Positions 35,649 to 45,995 of a DNA stretch of 64,000 bases are shown here, piece by piece (within the stretch, counting starts at the first letter, position 1; the number at the start of each line of letters is the position of its first letter). Origin of the DNA: Hepsetus odoe (taxonomy: Eukaryota; Chordata; Actinopteri; Characiformes; Hepsetidae). Below the pieces are notes generated by a model. It was not told the origin of the DNA, made no database searches, and saw only the letters and a list, made by a program, of their open reading frames with translations. The translations under genes were made by a program, and so were the position numbers. The DNA lies in assembly GCA_017165825.1 (NCBI GenBank), contig CM029368.1, positions 24,251,876 to 24,315,875 of the forward strand, given 5' to 3'.

Positions 35649-35886
35649 TTGGCCAACAGTAGTCCAATTTCCACCAGCACCCTTTAGGCTAATAGAACTG
35701 GTGGCGGTTGTGGTTAACCCAGGCCTCGCCTGATCCAGAATGGAATTCTGTTTCATTGTCCGCATATTGATTTGACAAAGTTTTACACCGGATTCCCCTC
35801 CCGATGTAACCCTCCCCATTTATCCAGGCTTGGGACTGGCACAAAGAAATACACTGGCTTGTGCATCCCTAGTGGCTGGGTTATAC

Positions 35887-38289
35887 ATTGCTTTATGAAA
35901 AACAAAAAAAAGTAAATATTAGAAATATTTACATACTAAATATTTATAAATATTTACTGCTATGTAGAAAAATATCATTAAAATATTCCCAAAATAAACT
36001 AAAATTATTAGCTTTGAAGAAAAGTGCTAGTGTTCATGTTAGTGAAGCATTAGGTCTATCTTGAGTGCACCAACATCCACTTTGTGTTGGAATTCTATTT
36101 TCTGATGTCAGAACTGATGTCAGGTTTGCTCTTGTTGTATTTTAATGATATAAAAAATAGCCATCTGTTTGGCTTGTCCCAAATCATTTTGCAATACATT
36201 TAATGTCCTTGTTTAAATCTGCTTTGGTACTGTATCTAAACCTAAACATTTTAATATATCATAACCTTTATTGTAAAGACTTGAAAGACGCAATTAATCA
36301 CTGAACATTGGGTTAAAATCTCAAATTTGAGTAAAGAAGGGTTCTCTCATTGCCAAAATGAGCAAAATGAGACATATCTGTTTTCAGTTTTTTAAAAGGG
36401 TCACTAACTTTGGTCACTAATCCTAAAAGTTATTTTGAAAAAATGCTGGAAATAATGCCGCAAATCTGTGTGTGCTGCAGTAAAAATAATGAGTGGTTAT
36501 TTTGGTGAAACTCACCATTGATTAAATTTATAATATTACATTAAACCTGATGCATAATGTAGCATTATAACCACATTTCTTGTTGGCCTCCCTTGTGGTG
36601 CCACAACAGCTCTGACCTGTTGAGACAGAAACTATAATAAGTGGTGTTACCTAAACCTTATTTAGGATTAAAAGCTCCCCTTCACTGTCTACATCATTAC
36701 CGCCTTACCGCCTGTTTGCAGGATAATGTGTTCTGCCACACAGCAAAGGTGTTATTTTGGCTTGTTTTACTGCTGTTTTTGATGTGTGTTGAAAGTCTAT
36801 TCCATGGATGCTCTACACCCAGCTTACAGGGCTTAAGAATCAGCTGAGATCCCTTGACCCAGTTGACTAATCAGTACTATTTGATGTTTGTCATTGTAGC
36901 TCAGGTTCTATCCCATTTTCCTGCTTCCAACACATTGACTTCAAAAACGATTCACTTGCTGCCTGACACATCCAGCTACTTGGCAGGTACCACCAAGATA
37001 ACCCTTGTTGTTAGAAATCAATATATACTATTAAAATTGTAAAATTTTTACATAATATCATTCAATTTGTATCTTTACTAAAGAAACCTTAATGATTTGA
37101 GGTATTTCCTAGAAATGTACATTCAATCCAAGATGTGTTTAGGAATCTTTACAGTCAACACCTGAAATCCAAATGGCCTGCACCCTGCTTTTATGTTAGT
37201 CGTTAAATGTAGAATAACTTTACAATCTTCTTTCCACCCTAATCTTTCTACCTTCAACACAGTCTTACTCTAGCTCTTTAGTATTCATTCGTAATGTCAA
37301 CATGTCTCTGTTTTCTCTCTCTCTTTGTCTCTCTCAAGTTGCAAGTTGTTTCTTTTTCAACCCCCCTCCACCTCTCTCTCTCTCTGTGTGATGTCTTCGT
37401 TGTTGTTTCCTGTTTGTTATTATTCTTTTCTTCTCCCTTCCTGCGTCTATAGGCACGTCTTTGGCTAGGCATTTTTATCTACGCAGGAGGAAGGAGTAAT
37501 CTGTGTGAAATTACTTTGGCTTCTGTCCATAGGCAGACTCTAGTCCCTATTCTAAGCTACTGTGCACAGCAAGAGAGAGTGATGCACGCCAACATTATTT
37601 AAAGAGAGATGGCAACATTCTCACCCATCTCCTGGCGAGAGGCTTTTCATCTGCTGCTTCACATTCATTGAGCTCTGTTTCTACAGCAGAGAGATAACTT
37701 GCCGCTATACCCTGATGAGAATGCTCATGTGGTGAAACAGACCCTGTTACTGAGCAATGGTGTAATCTAGTCAAATTATTTGCGGTATGTTGTATGACTT
37801 TCAAAAGTGACATGCGATGTACTTGGTGGCTTCTGGGCTGATATTAAAACTTATTCATATTAACAAATTGCAGTTTTTTAATCTGGTCATATGTGCTAAA
37901 ATGATTAGCCTGAGATTAAAAGTCATGGTTGAAATTTTTATGATCAGGTTGATTTGTAATTATCAAGTAGGACTGATTATAACACTAAACCAGGGAGTTT
38001 AAGCTTGGGTTTAGTATTTGGAATTTGACTGGCAGAGGTAGAAAATAGAATATGCATACAGCACAAATAGCCATTTATTCACATTTGCAAAATATTTACT
38101 TTTGTAACAACTGGTCAAGTTATCTTGTAAGAAAAGTACACTTTGTATGTGAATGCTGCTACATGCTGCTGTGCATTGGATTGACCATAAAAAACTTTGT
38201 TAAATATGGTAGTTAATTGGGTTTGGCAGTTGTAGCCAACATGTTGAGTAGCAGATGTAATATAAAAGGCCGTCTCAACACTACTGGTG
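35887..38289. other. No gene seen
   Basis: 2.4 kb AT-rich sequence with a CT-rich stretch around 37300-37400. No repeat family or exon recognised. Confidence 0.5.
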
Positions 38290-41200
38290 GGTGAGGGCTG
38301 CGGGGTTCTGGCTAACATGAACAGTGAGGTGTGTGTGGTTCGGTGTTCTGGTCGTTTACGGATCTGATCAGCCAGGTGTTTTGCTCCGGAAGTTTGGTGT
38401 CTGGCTGGCTAATCAATGGGGTTTGAATACACGCTGTCTCAGCTCCGGGACTGGAACAGTCCGGCTCGCTTGGACTCGAGCTCATACGGCCTCTGCCAAG
38501 CGCTCGGAATCGCCCGTCGTCCCCGTTATGTTCACCGCGCCTCCAGAATTCACCACTTCATTCATCACACTTCTCCTTCTGCAATCCCTTCAATCTGGTC
38601 CTCCCGGCCTGACCGTCACCGCTCGCTCTCTACTGCGTCTCACCGTGGAGTCAACGCTAATCATCTGAGAACTCTGAACATGGACACCAACCACCCTGAC
38701 TCTGAACATCATCCCATGATAACAAGCACAAGTTTAGCACTCTTAAACATCCGCTCACTGACTGACATAGCTCTCATACTTAGAGAACTGATATTGGATA
38801 AAAAACTGGACATGCTTTTACTGACTGAAACATGGCAACCCAGCAACGACTTTCTGGAACTGAACAAGCTCACTCCTGCAGGCTACAGCTACCTGTGTAA
38901 GCCCCGTGGAAAGGGCCGAGGTGGAGGCCTGGCTGCAGTCGTTCGGGATGGGGTGCAAGTTAAGGTTCTGGACTTCCATGTTATCTCATCTTTTGAATAT
39001 CTTGTGTTCAGAACTGTCAGTACTAAACCACTTGTTGTCATTTTGATTTATCGACCACCTTCTACGTCTCTTTCTCCGTTCTTCTCGGACCTCAGTGAAC
39101 TTCTCACACTTACCTGTGCCCTGTCTGAAAACATCATCCTGCTCGGTGACTTTAACATTCATGTAGACACTGTCTCTCCAACTACTTCAGAATTTTTGGC
39201 CCTTCTTGAATGTTTCCATCTCACTCAGCATGTGAACTTCCCCACACATACACGTGGACACATACTGGATCTGATTTGTTCATCTGGATTTAAAAACGCT
39301 TCTGTAAACTGTTCTTCTGTTGGTATTTCTGATAACTATTGTATCGAATTTGCTTTCGAACTAACCTTAGATAATCTATGTAAAAAATCTACAATTTCAT
39401 ATATAAATTTGAAATCTGTTGACATTCATGGGTTCACCTCTGACCTGCTTACATCTCCTCTTTCAAATTTCTTTAACCTCTCCTGTCCTGATGCCATTCT
39501 GAATTTATACAACCGCTCCATTTCTGCCGTTTTAGATAAGTTTGCTCCAGTCAAAATCAGGGCTGTACCCTCCTCTCACTCCTCTCCGTGGTTCACCCCT
39601 GAACTGAGGTCCATGAAAGCTGTTGGGAGGCGACTTGAACGGCTGTATAAGAAATCAGGCCTCATGGTGCACTCTCAGCTGTATGTTGATCACATGCAAA
39701 AATATCGATCTGCCCTTAATACTGCTCGCTCTCGGTACCTTTCCTCCGTCATCAACAGCAGCAGCTGTAAGTCCAAGGCCCTGTTCACTAGTGTGAGTAA
39801 ACTTCTTCAGCCCCCAGCACCTTCTCTCTCAGGTTCTCACTCATGTGAGTCCTTTCTTCATTTTTTTCAAAACAAAATCGATCTGATATATAAACCTTTC
39901 ACTGGTACCCCTCCACCATCTTGTAACTTTCTCCTAGAAACCCCAGTACAACCCTTCACCAAGTTCACTCTTACAAACTCAAACTCTGTTACTGAATTAA
40001 TTAGGAAAATCAGTTCTTCCACCTCCATCCTTGATCCAGCACCTACTTCTCTGCTTAAATCCTGCTTGTCTGCCATCTCTGCCTCCATCTCCCATTTTAT
40101 AAACTGTTCACTCTCCTCTGGTGTTGTGCCACTGGGCCTGAAAACTGCTGCTGTTACACCTATTTTGAAAAATAACACTTTGGATCCCAGCTATCTGAGC
40201 AGCTACAGACCTATTTCTAATCTACCTTTTATTTCAAAGCTCCTTGAAAGGGTTGTAGCTGCTCAGCTGCAGGAACATCTAATAATTAACCATTTATATG
40301 ACCCGTTTCAGTCAGGTTTCCGTCCATTCCACAGCACCGAGACTGCCCTGCTAAGGGTCACCAATGACCTTTTACTCAGTGCTGACTCTGGTTCCCTCAG
40401 TATCCTCCTTCTCTTGGATCTAAGCTCTGCCTTTGACACTGTCAATCATAAGATCCTTCTTTCCCGCCTTTCAGCCATTGGGCTCTCTGGTGCCATTCTT
40501 TCTTGGTTCTCATCTTATCTCACTGACAGACAGCAATTCATCCACCTCCATAACAACAGATCACCTCCTGCTCCAGTTAAACAGGGTGTCCCTCAGGGAT
40601 CTGTTCTTTGACCCATGTTATTCATAATTTATATTCTCCCTCTCGATCATATTATTAGAAACCATGGCCTCAGTTTTCACTGCTATGCTGACGATACCCA
40701 AATCTACATTACCACCTCCATTTCAGCCGCTCCGCCCCCTTCCCTCACAGCGTGCATTCATGACATAAAACTATGGCTCACCTCTAACTTTCTCAAGCTC
40801 AATACTGACAAAACAGAACTTTTATTAGTTGGCTCCAAATTTCTCATCACTAAACTACAAAATTTCAGTTTATCCATTGAAAATACTCTTGTTACGCCCT
40901 CACCCACTGTCCGGAATTTAGGCGTTATATTCGATCCCACTCTGTCATTTGAATCTCACATTAATACAGTTGTGAAAAATGCTTTCTATCACCTCAGAAA
41001 CATCTCACGTCTCCGCTCATCTCTTTCGTTGAAGGATACAGAAATACTTATTCATGCTTTTATAACGTCCCGTCTCGATTACTGCAATGCTCTACTCTTT
41101 GGTCTCCCAAGTAGAACATTAGCCAGGCTCCAGTATGTGCAAAACTCTGCAGCTCGTGTTCTCACATTCTCCAAAAAATCTGAACATATCACCCCCGTTC

Positions 41201-41293
41201 TCCACAAACTTCACTGGCTGCCCATATCGTATCGCATTCAATACAAGCTGCTTCTCATCACTTCTTCTCATGCTTCTCATCTGCTTGATTAGC
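38290..41293 (+). mobile_element. L2-like LINE, 5' end present, 3' end lost
   Basis: A GC-rich leader (38290-38415) precedes one long pol frame. The coding part stops within the protein end (YKLLLIT) at about 41260 and then passes into a repeated segment at 41294. LINE copies are usually 5'-truncated. Loss of the 3' end with the 5' end intact points to a later deletion or rearrangement. Confidence 0.85.
38416..41292 (+). pseudogene. L2-like endonuclease/reverse transcriptase
   Basis: N-terminal ~95 residues without a known domain, then the endonuclease: SLALLNIRSL, LLLTETW, GRGGGLAAVV, VILIYRPP, LLGDFNIHVD (39142), GHILDLI. The usual SDH has become SDN at 39328-39336, a catalytic-site change. 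The RT follows: SYRPISNLPFISK, LLDLSSAFDTVNH, GVPQGSVL, YADDTQIY (40684-40707), and RNLGVIFDPTLSF. A single TGA at 40609-40611 replaces the Gly of GSVLGP; the frame continues in register to 41292. The C-terminal ~60 residues are missing. Confidence 0.9.
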
Positions 41294-41497
41294 CAGAAAA
41301 CAAAAGCAGAGAAAACATTATTTTTTTATGTCCTTTGAGGAAAAATGTTAAACTTTCAAACCTGCCACGGTACTTCATTTACACCAATTAAATGAGGATG
41401 GGGTTTTGCAGACATTTCCTCTGCAAAGAACCTACCTCCTGCATTGGTTTACAGCAAAAAAAAGCAAGAGTCTGAGGGAACATAAATTAACAGGAAT
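41294..41497 (+). repeat. 204-bp direct repeat, copy 1
   Basis: Nearly identical to 45789-45995, with a handful of substitutions and small A/T-run length differences. It begins exactly where the L2-like LINE is cut. Confidence 0.95.
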
Positions 41498-41822
41498 GAT
41501 TTGCCAGTTCACCAAGCTATCAGGGTTACAAAACTAGGCTTAGCATTATGAATATGTTTCTTTTCCCTGGATATTTTATGGCATCTGTTCCCATTTTCAC
41601 CCACAAAGGTATAAAAGGTCTGGGTAGAGTCATTAGCATTAGCACCTATTCACTGTAGTGAAATTTTCTCAGCGGTGTATATGACCAAAAAAGCATATGT
41701 CTTTGACGTCACCATCTTTAGTTCATGGATCCTGCAAAAAAAATAAAATAAATTGAACAAGATAAGCCTTAGATTTTATGTGACTGACCACTTTATAAAT
41801 ACAACAATACTGACTGGCTGAT
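41498..41822. other. No gene seen
   Basis: AT-rich spacer before the LTR element. Confidence 0.5.
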
Positions 41823-42096
41823 TGTAAGGTTTTGGGTATGTTTTGGTCACGTTAGTGGATGCTCTGTTCTGACAGAGCACACCTGAGCTCATGAAGGCAC
41901 AGGTGTGCTTCATTGGGGCTGACTACTTAAGCCCCAGTGAGTCAGAACAGAGCGCAGTTCATGCAATAGGCAACGCCCTATGTTACGGGTGGTTCTGTTT
42001 GTTTTGTATCTGGTTTTGGTGAATAGTTCGAATAAAGTTATGTCTTGGATTACTGGCTCAGCGATGACGTCCTTCTTGCACCCTGCCTCCGTGACA
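41823..42096 (+). repeat. 5' LTR with branched palindrome
   Basis: Starts TGTAAGG and ends CCGTGACA. Outer arms 41861-41873 and 41941-41953 pair perfectly. Inside lie two hairpins: 41876-41885 with 41900-41909, and 41915-41920 with 41930-41935. The second loop holds the TATA-like CTACTTAAG. A polyadenylation signal AATAAA is at 42032. The coding frame starts within the last 33 bases of the LTR. Confidence 0.85.
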
Positions 42097-43152
42097 GAAA
42101 CGAGCTGCCAAACTCGAGGTGTCGAAAGCATTACAAGTCGGTGTGCGGAGCACGATCGAACACTCGAAACCCTGGTGAGGGGTGTCGGAGTGTTGCTGCA
42201 GCGTCTGGATATCCTCGAGGTGAGGATGCTGGCTGCGTGTTCGCTGGAGCTCCGCGAGCAGAGTGGAGGAGCACAGAGCATGGAAAGCGGCATCAAGGAA
42301 TCAACCCCCAAACCCAGCACCACTAACCTGTCTGCCAGTCAGAAAGCAGAGCAGGAGCAGCTCCAGGTTAGTGAGAAAGATGGATTAATCAGTGAAGTGA
42401 CTTCTAGAATTCAGAAATTGGAACAAACGCTTCAGGAATCTGAGAATGAGTGCCTGTCTGTTCTGGGCGAAGAAAGATAGGCCAAGAATGTTCTTGCTGA
42501 GCAGCTCCAGGAGAGGGAGGCTAAACTCAACACCAGGGACCAGGAACTTTGTGCACGGAACCAGGATCTTGAGGTTTTGAAGGTTAAGTTAAGGGATGTT
42601 ACACTAGTCAATTGTCATGTCTCAGAGAAGCTTCTGGAGACAGAATTAGGGGCAAGAGAACTGTAGAGGAAGTGTAAGTGATTGGAAGGTGAAAATATCT
42701 CCCTCCAGGCCAGGAATCACCAGCTGCAGGAAAGCAACCAGTCTGAGGTATGTCCTCTTCAGGAGAATTTGGCCAAAGTTAGAGGGGAACTAGAGGAGAA
42801 GTAGGCTGGGTATCTAGAAAATGAAAGGAACCAGAGAGAACAAATTATGTGGTTAACTGAAAGCTTGAACAGTGTCCGGGAGGAACTAAGGGTTGAATCA
42901 GAAAAGCTCAGTCAGGTCAAGGTACACCGTGATGTGCTTCTCATCGACATTCACCAAAGAGATGAACAGATTTGCTGTATGACCATTCAGATCACTCAAC
43001 AGGAGGAGTTGCTGATCAAGCTCAACCAGCAGCTGACCGAGAAGGAAGCCTCTGTGCTACAGAGGGAAATCAAAACCAGGGAAACAGAAGGAAGAGCTCT
43101 TACTCAGGACAAGGAGTGGTCACAAAAATGGACAAGGACAGAAAGATATTGA
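42064..43152 (+). pseudogene. Long coiled-coil protein, decayed frame
   Basis: One frame of 363 codons runs from ATG at 42064 to TGA at 43150, broken by TAG (42478), TAG (42664), TGA (42679) and TAG (42802). Each is one C-to-T change from CAG or CGA. The first ~70 residues include HDRTLETLVRGVGVLLQRLD, reminiscent of a gypsy Gag N-terminus. The rest is rich in Glu, Gln, Leu and Lys with heptad-like spacing (IQKLEQTLQESENECL, LIKLNQQLTEKEASVLQRE). I do not recognise the protein. Either an unusual Gag or a captured host coiled-coil sequence is possible. Confidence 0.75.
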
Positions 43153-43425
43153 AAAAACGTAGGGTGAAACAAATGTGAAAAGGACATGCACCAAGGAATA
43201 TGGACCGAAGCTCTGGGGTACCCCTCACCACCACCCTGGACGTGGCTGTGGCTGGTCCGGGTCCCCCCCCCCCGTTTGTTAGTTTGATTATATGGACCTG
43301 ACCATGTGCTCCATTGAAGGGGCTGTTTTTTATTCTGCTTTGTGGACTCCGCCATGTGCCCCATTAGGAGGGCTGTTTATGTTTTTGTAAAGATCCAGAG
43401 AGTGGCGCCCTTGGGAAGGGGGTGA

Positions 43426-43659
43426 TGTAAGGATTTGGGTATGTTTTGGTCACTTTAGAGGGCACTCTGTTCTGACGGAGCACACCTGAGCTCATGAAGG
43501 CACAGGTGTGCTTCATTGGGGCTGACTACTTATGCCCCAATGAGTCAGAACAGAGCGCAGTTCATTCAATAGGCGAAGCCCTATGTTACGGATGGTTCTG
43601 TTTCAGTTTTGTATCTGGTTTTGGTGAATAGTTCGAATAAAGTTATGTCTTGGATTACT
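43426..43659 (+). repeat. 3' LTR, truncated
   Basis: Matches the 5' LTR over 234 bp, including the palindrome and AATAAAG. After GGATTACT it departs from the 5' LTR, so the last ~38 bases up to GTGACA are missing and a target duplication cannot be tested. Confidence 0.85.
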
Positions 43660-43751
43660 TGGTACTGCCCAAGCTGTCAGTTAACCAAACTACCGGTTCA
43701 CTTAGGTCCTTACAGACTTTCTCACACTCTAGGTACCCAGCCAGGTACCCA

Positions 43752-44168
43752 GTGACAGAATGACCAGCCCTCCGAAAGGGACGTCGCGGACCGTGAGTTC
43801 CTTGGGGAGGGGCACGGAGCCGGCTCCCACGTAGCCCCTGCGGATGCGGGGCTGCGATTCCGGCTCACGTGTCTGCTTTGGGAGGGACTCATGGGGTTCC
43901 GGCTTCACCGTGGAACCCCACCGTGGCTTTCTGGGGACTTTCTTTGGGCTTTTTGGGCTTTTTGGGCTTTCTGGGCAGTTTTCGGGACGCCCCTCTCCTT
44001 TCGGGGGATCCTGCTTTGGATGAGGCAGGATCTGGCTCCCCGGAGTAGGCGCCTTTTGGGGAGGGGCAACTGTAACGCTCCGGTGCCAGTGAGGTCGCTG
44101 GTCATCCTGTGTGCGCAGTCCCGGCCAGGCGTTGGCTTCCGGGCTATCAGCCCCGCCCCCCCGTGACA
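43752..44168 (+). mobile_element. GC-rich LTR-element piece with 3' LTR
   Basis: GTGACA at 43752-43757 is followed by GAATGACC, the same junction as in the palindrome at 24831 (GTGACA-GAATGACA). A GC-rich, CpG-rich interior (43758-44070) follows, with three GGGCTTTTT units near 43946-43976. A purine-rich tract (GGGGAGGGGCAAC) directly precedes an LTR-like end at 44071. It fits the 3' part of a small LTR element. No protein motif is convincing. Confidence 0.6.
44071..44168 (+). repeat. 98-bp LTR-like segment
   Basis: TGTAACGCTCCGG to CCCCGTGACA. The first ~45 and last ~15 bases match the arms of the palindrome at 24831-25025; the middle ~25 bases are absent there. Confidence 0.7.
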
Positions 44169-44370
44169 GTAGTGTTCTATATGAAGGAGGCTGCTACAAA
44201 ATTACGGTACAGACATGAACAGGAGTCAGGTGTGAATGGGTAGCACTTGGGCAGGGCAAAGAACCAAAACAATCGCATGCAACAAATGTAAACAGTCACA
44301 TGGACAAGGATCACAAAAATAAAGACATAAAGTGAACAGAGGACAGACAAGACAAGACTAAACCATGACA
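44164..44370 (-). repeat. Possible second LTR type
   Basis: On the minus strand it runs from TGTCATGGTTTAGTCTTG to GAACACTACTGTCA (TG to CA) with T-rich CTGTCC/CTTGTC words typical of fish LTR transcribed regions. It overlaps the preceding LTR by five bases. No target duplication was found. Confidence 0.35.
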
Positions 44371-44469
44371 CCTAAATGTTTCTTTTCTTACATCTGACTC
44401 TTAAAAACCTGATAAAACCTTTACTTTGTGTGACAAAGGTACAGTTTATACAAAGGTTATGTTTATATA

Positions 44470-44954
44470 CAGTACTGTGCAAAAGTTTTAGGCAGGTGTG
44501 GGAAAAATGCTGTAAACAAACAATGCTTTCAAAAATGGAGGTGTTGATAATTTATTTTCATCAGTTAACAAAATGCAGTGAATGAACAAAAGAGAAATCT
44601 AAATCAGATCAATATTTGGTGTGACCACCCTTTGCCTTCAAGACAGCATCAGTTCTTCTAGGTATACTTGCACACAGTTTCTGAAGGAACTCAGAATTCA
44701 GGCTGGTCGGTTGTTCCAAACATGACTGTGTTTCAACCTCCGTGTGACATTGATGATCATCAGCACCAGTTTGATGCTGGTTTGAAGGCAAAAGGTAGTA
44801 AGACCAAATATTGATTAGATTTAGATTTTTCTTTTGTTCACTCACTTTGCATTTTGTAAATTGATAAAAATAAACAATCATTATTTATATTTCTTCAAGC
44901 ATTCTTTGTTTACAGCATTTTTCCACACCTGCCTAAAACTTTTGCACAGTACAG
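44470..44954. mobile_element. Foldback Tc1 derivative, copy 2
   Basis: Flanked by TA. Ends CAGTACTGTGCAAAAGTTTT and its inverse. The left arm encodes the transposase C-terminus on the minus strand (EFLQKLCASIPRRTDAVLKA). The right arm carries a shorter inverted copy. 485 bp, the shortest of three. Confidence 0.85.
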
Positions 44955-45788
44955 TATATAAAGCAGGAATCCAAGGACAATGTTGTACCTTGAGGGTGCA
45001 TATATACTGCTAGTACATTGATGAACAAAACACAGAAATGTGTGATGCAGTGGTGAGACAGTAATGTGACATCACTCTTTATGTCAGATGCTCAGATCAG
45101 ATTTAATCAGGCCATCACGGGGCTTTAAACATTTAAAATAGCATGTGTGACATGTCGATAAACTTCTACATTCATCCACCATCTTCCACATTAAAACTAG
45201 TTTCAACATGGTCCTAGGCTTAGACTGGAGTTCATAGTAAAGCATTTTACTTGGTAACAGTTTACAGTTGGTGAGACTTCAGTAGGTTATATGACATTTA
45301 CAGAAGCCTTTTATAACAACTGGCATAAATTCATTATTCTGACATGTGTCACTTAGTCATTAAGGCTACTTTTCAGTTTCAACCCAGAAAATGTATTAAA
45401 AAGGATGCTTGTTGGAATTAACCCTTAATAATACCTGTGTGAGTTATTATTTTCATAATAACTCACACAGGTTTCATAATTATTTTCATATTATTTTATA
45501 CTTATTTTCATAAAAAGCAGATGTCATATAGCCTTGTGAGTAGTGTGAAGACTTGCAAATTATTGATTTATTTATTCTCTTTTTTTACCATTTATGGAGG
45601 TTCTTTGGAGTTCACACAGTCTCTTCACACTCACATATCTTATTTACCACAATGGTCTGCTGAAAAGTTCCTTGAGGAACCAAAAGTGGCTCCCTCTGTG
45701 CTGTCATTCCTTTTTTTTTTTAATAGTGCACATAAACACTCACACTCCCCGAGGCAGTCAAGTGCCATGCTGGGAATGCATGACTCCA
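44955..45788. other. No gene seen
   Basis: AT-rich, apart from the hairpin at 45433 and T-runs. Confidence 0.5.
45433..45472. repeat. Perfect 17-bp hairpin
   Basis: ACCTGTGTGAGTTATTA (45433-45449) and its exact reverse complement (45456-45472) with a 6-base loop. No T-run or gene nearby, so it is not called a terminator. Confidence 0.9.
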
Positions 45789-45995
45789 CAGAAAACAAAA
45801 GCAGAGAAAAACATTATTTTTTAATGTCCTTTGAGGAAAAATGTTAAACTTTCAAACCTGCCACGGTACTTCATTTACACCAATTAAATGAGGATGGGGT
45901 TTTGCAGACATTTCCCCTGCAAAGAACCTACCTCCTGCATTGTTTTACAGCAAAAAATTAAGCAGGAGTCTGAGGGAACATAAATTAACAGGAAT
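45789..45995 (+). repeat. 204-bp direct repeat, copy 2
   Basis: Second copy of the segment at 41294-41497. The flanks of the two copies differ. Confidence 0.95.

Larger units (their letters stand above)
31650..35667 (-). pseudogene. RTE-like endonuclease/RT pseudogene
   Basis: Reading from 35667: a polylysine run from the microsatellite, then GTLNVGSMTGKGRELADMMER. About 115 endonuclease residues are then missing, because the sequence jumps to MAVVNTCLKKREEH near 35440. VDYILCRR and the linker follow, to KEYVEGLMN. A poly-A slip at about 34683-34690 shifts the frame. The RT follows: GKAVGPEDIPLEAW, SNYRGIKLISHGK, FVDLEKANERVP, a TAG at 34149-34151 in place of Trp, LHQGSALSPFLFA, and FADDIVICSES. 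After the Tc1 insertion: ALERRGMKVSRS, KRVQAGW, and ELPGKRKRK. Confidence 0.88.
31597..35886 (-). mobile_element. RTE-like LINE, nearly full span, nested insertions
   Basis: On the minus strand it has a 5' leader (CATCGGGAGGGGAATCCGG, AACCACAACCGCCACCAG, ATTGGACTACTGTTGGCC), an endonuclease/RT frame and a 3' end close to an AAGAATAATAAG tail. Two later elements interrupt it: a plus-strand SINE (31851-32087) and a plus-strand Tc1 element (32548-33852). Without them it spans about 2.75 kb. It is inactive. Confidence 0.9.
41823..43659 (+). mobile_element. Small LTR element carrying coiled-coil frame
   Basis: Two direct LTRs (41823-42096 and 43426-43659) enclose 1.33 kb. A purine-rich tract (TTGGGAAGGGGG, 43411-43422) lies 3 bases before the 3' LTR, as expected for plus-strand priming. 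No protease, reverse transcriptase, RNase H, integrase or zinc knuckle is visible. The only coding content is the decayed coiled-coil frame. Inferred: a non-autonomous LTR retrotransposon mobilised by a relative of the gypsy type. Confidence 0.8.

Noticed and set aside
35393..35819. Poly-Phe, poly-Glu, poly-Lys and poly-Arg frames
   Set aside because: They are translations of the CTT microsatellite in different frames.
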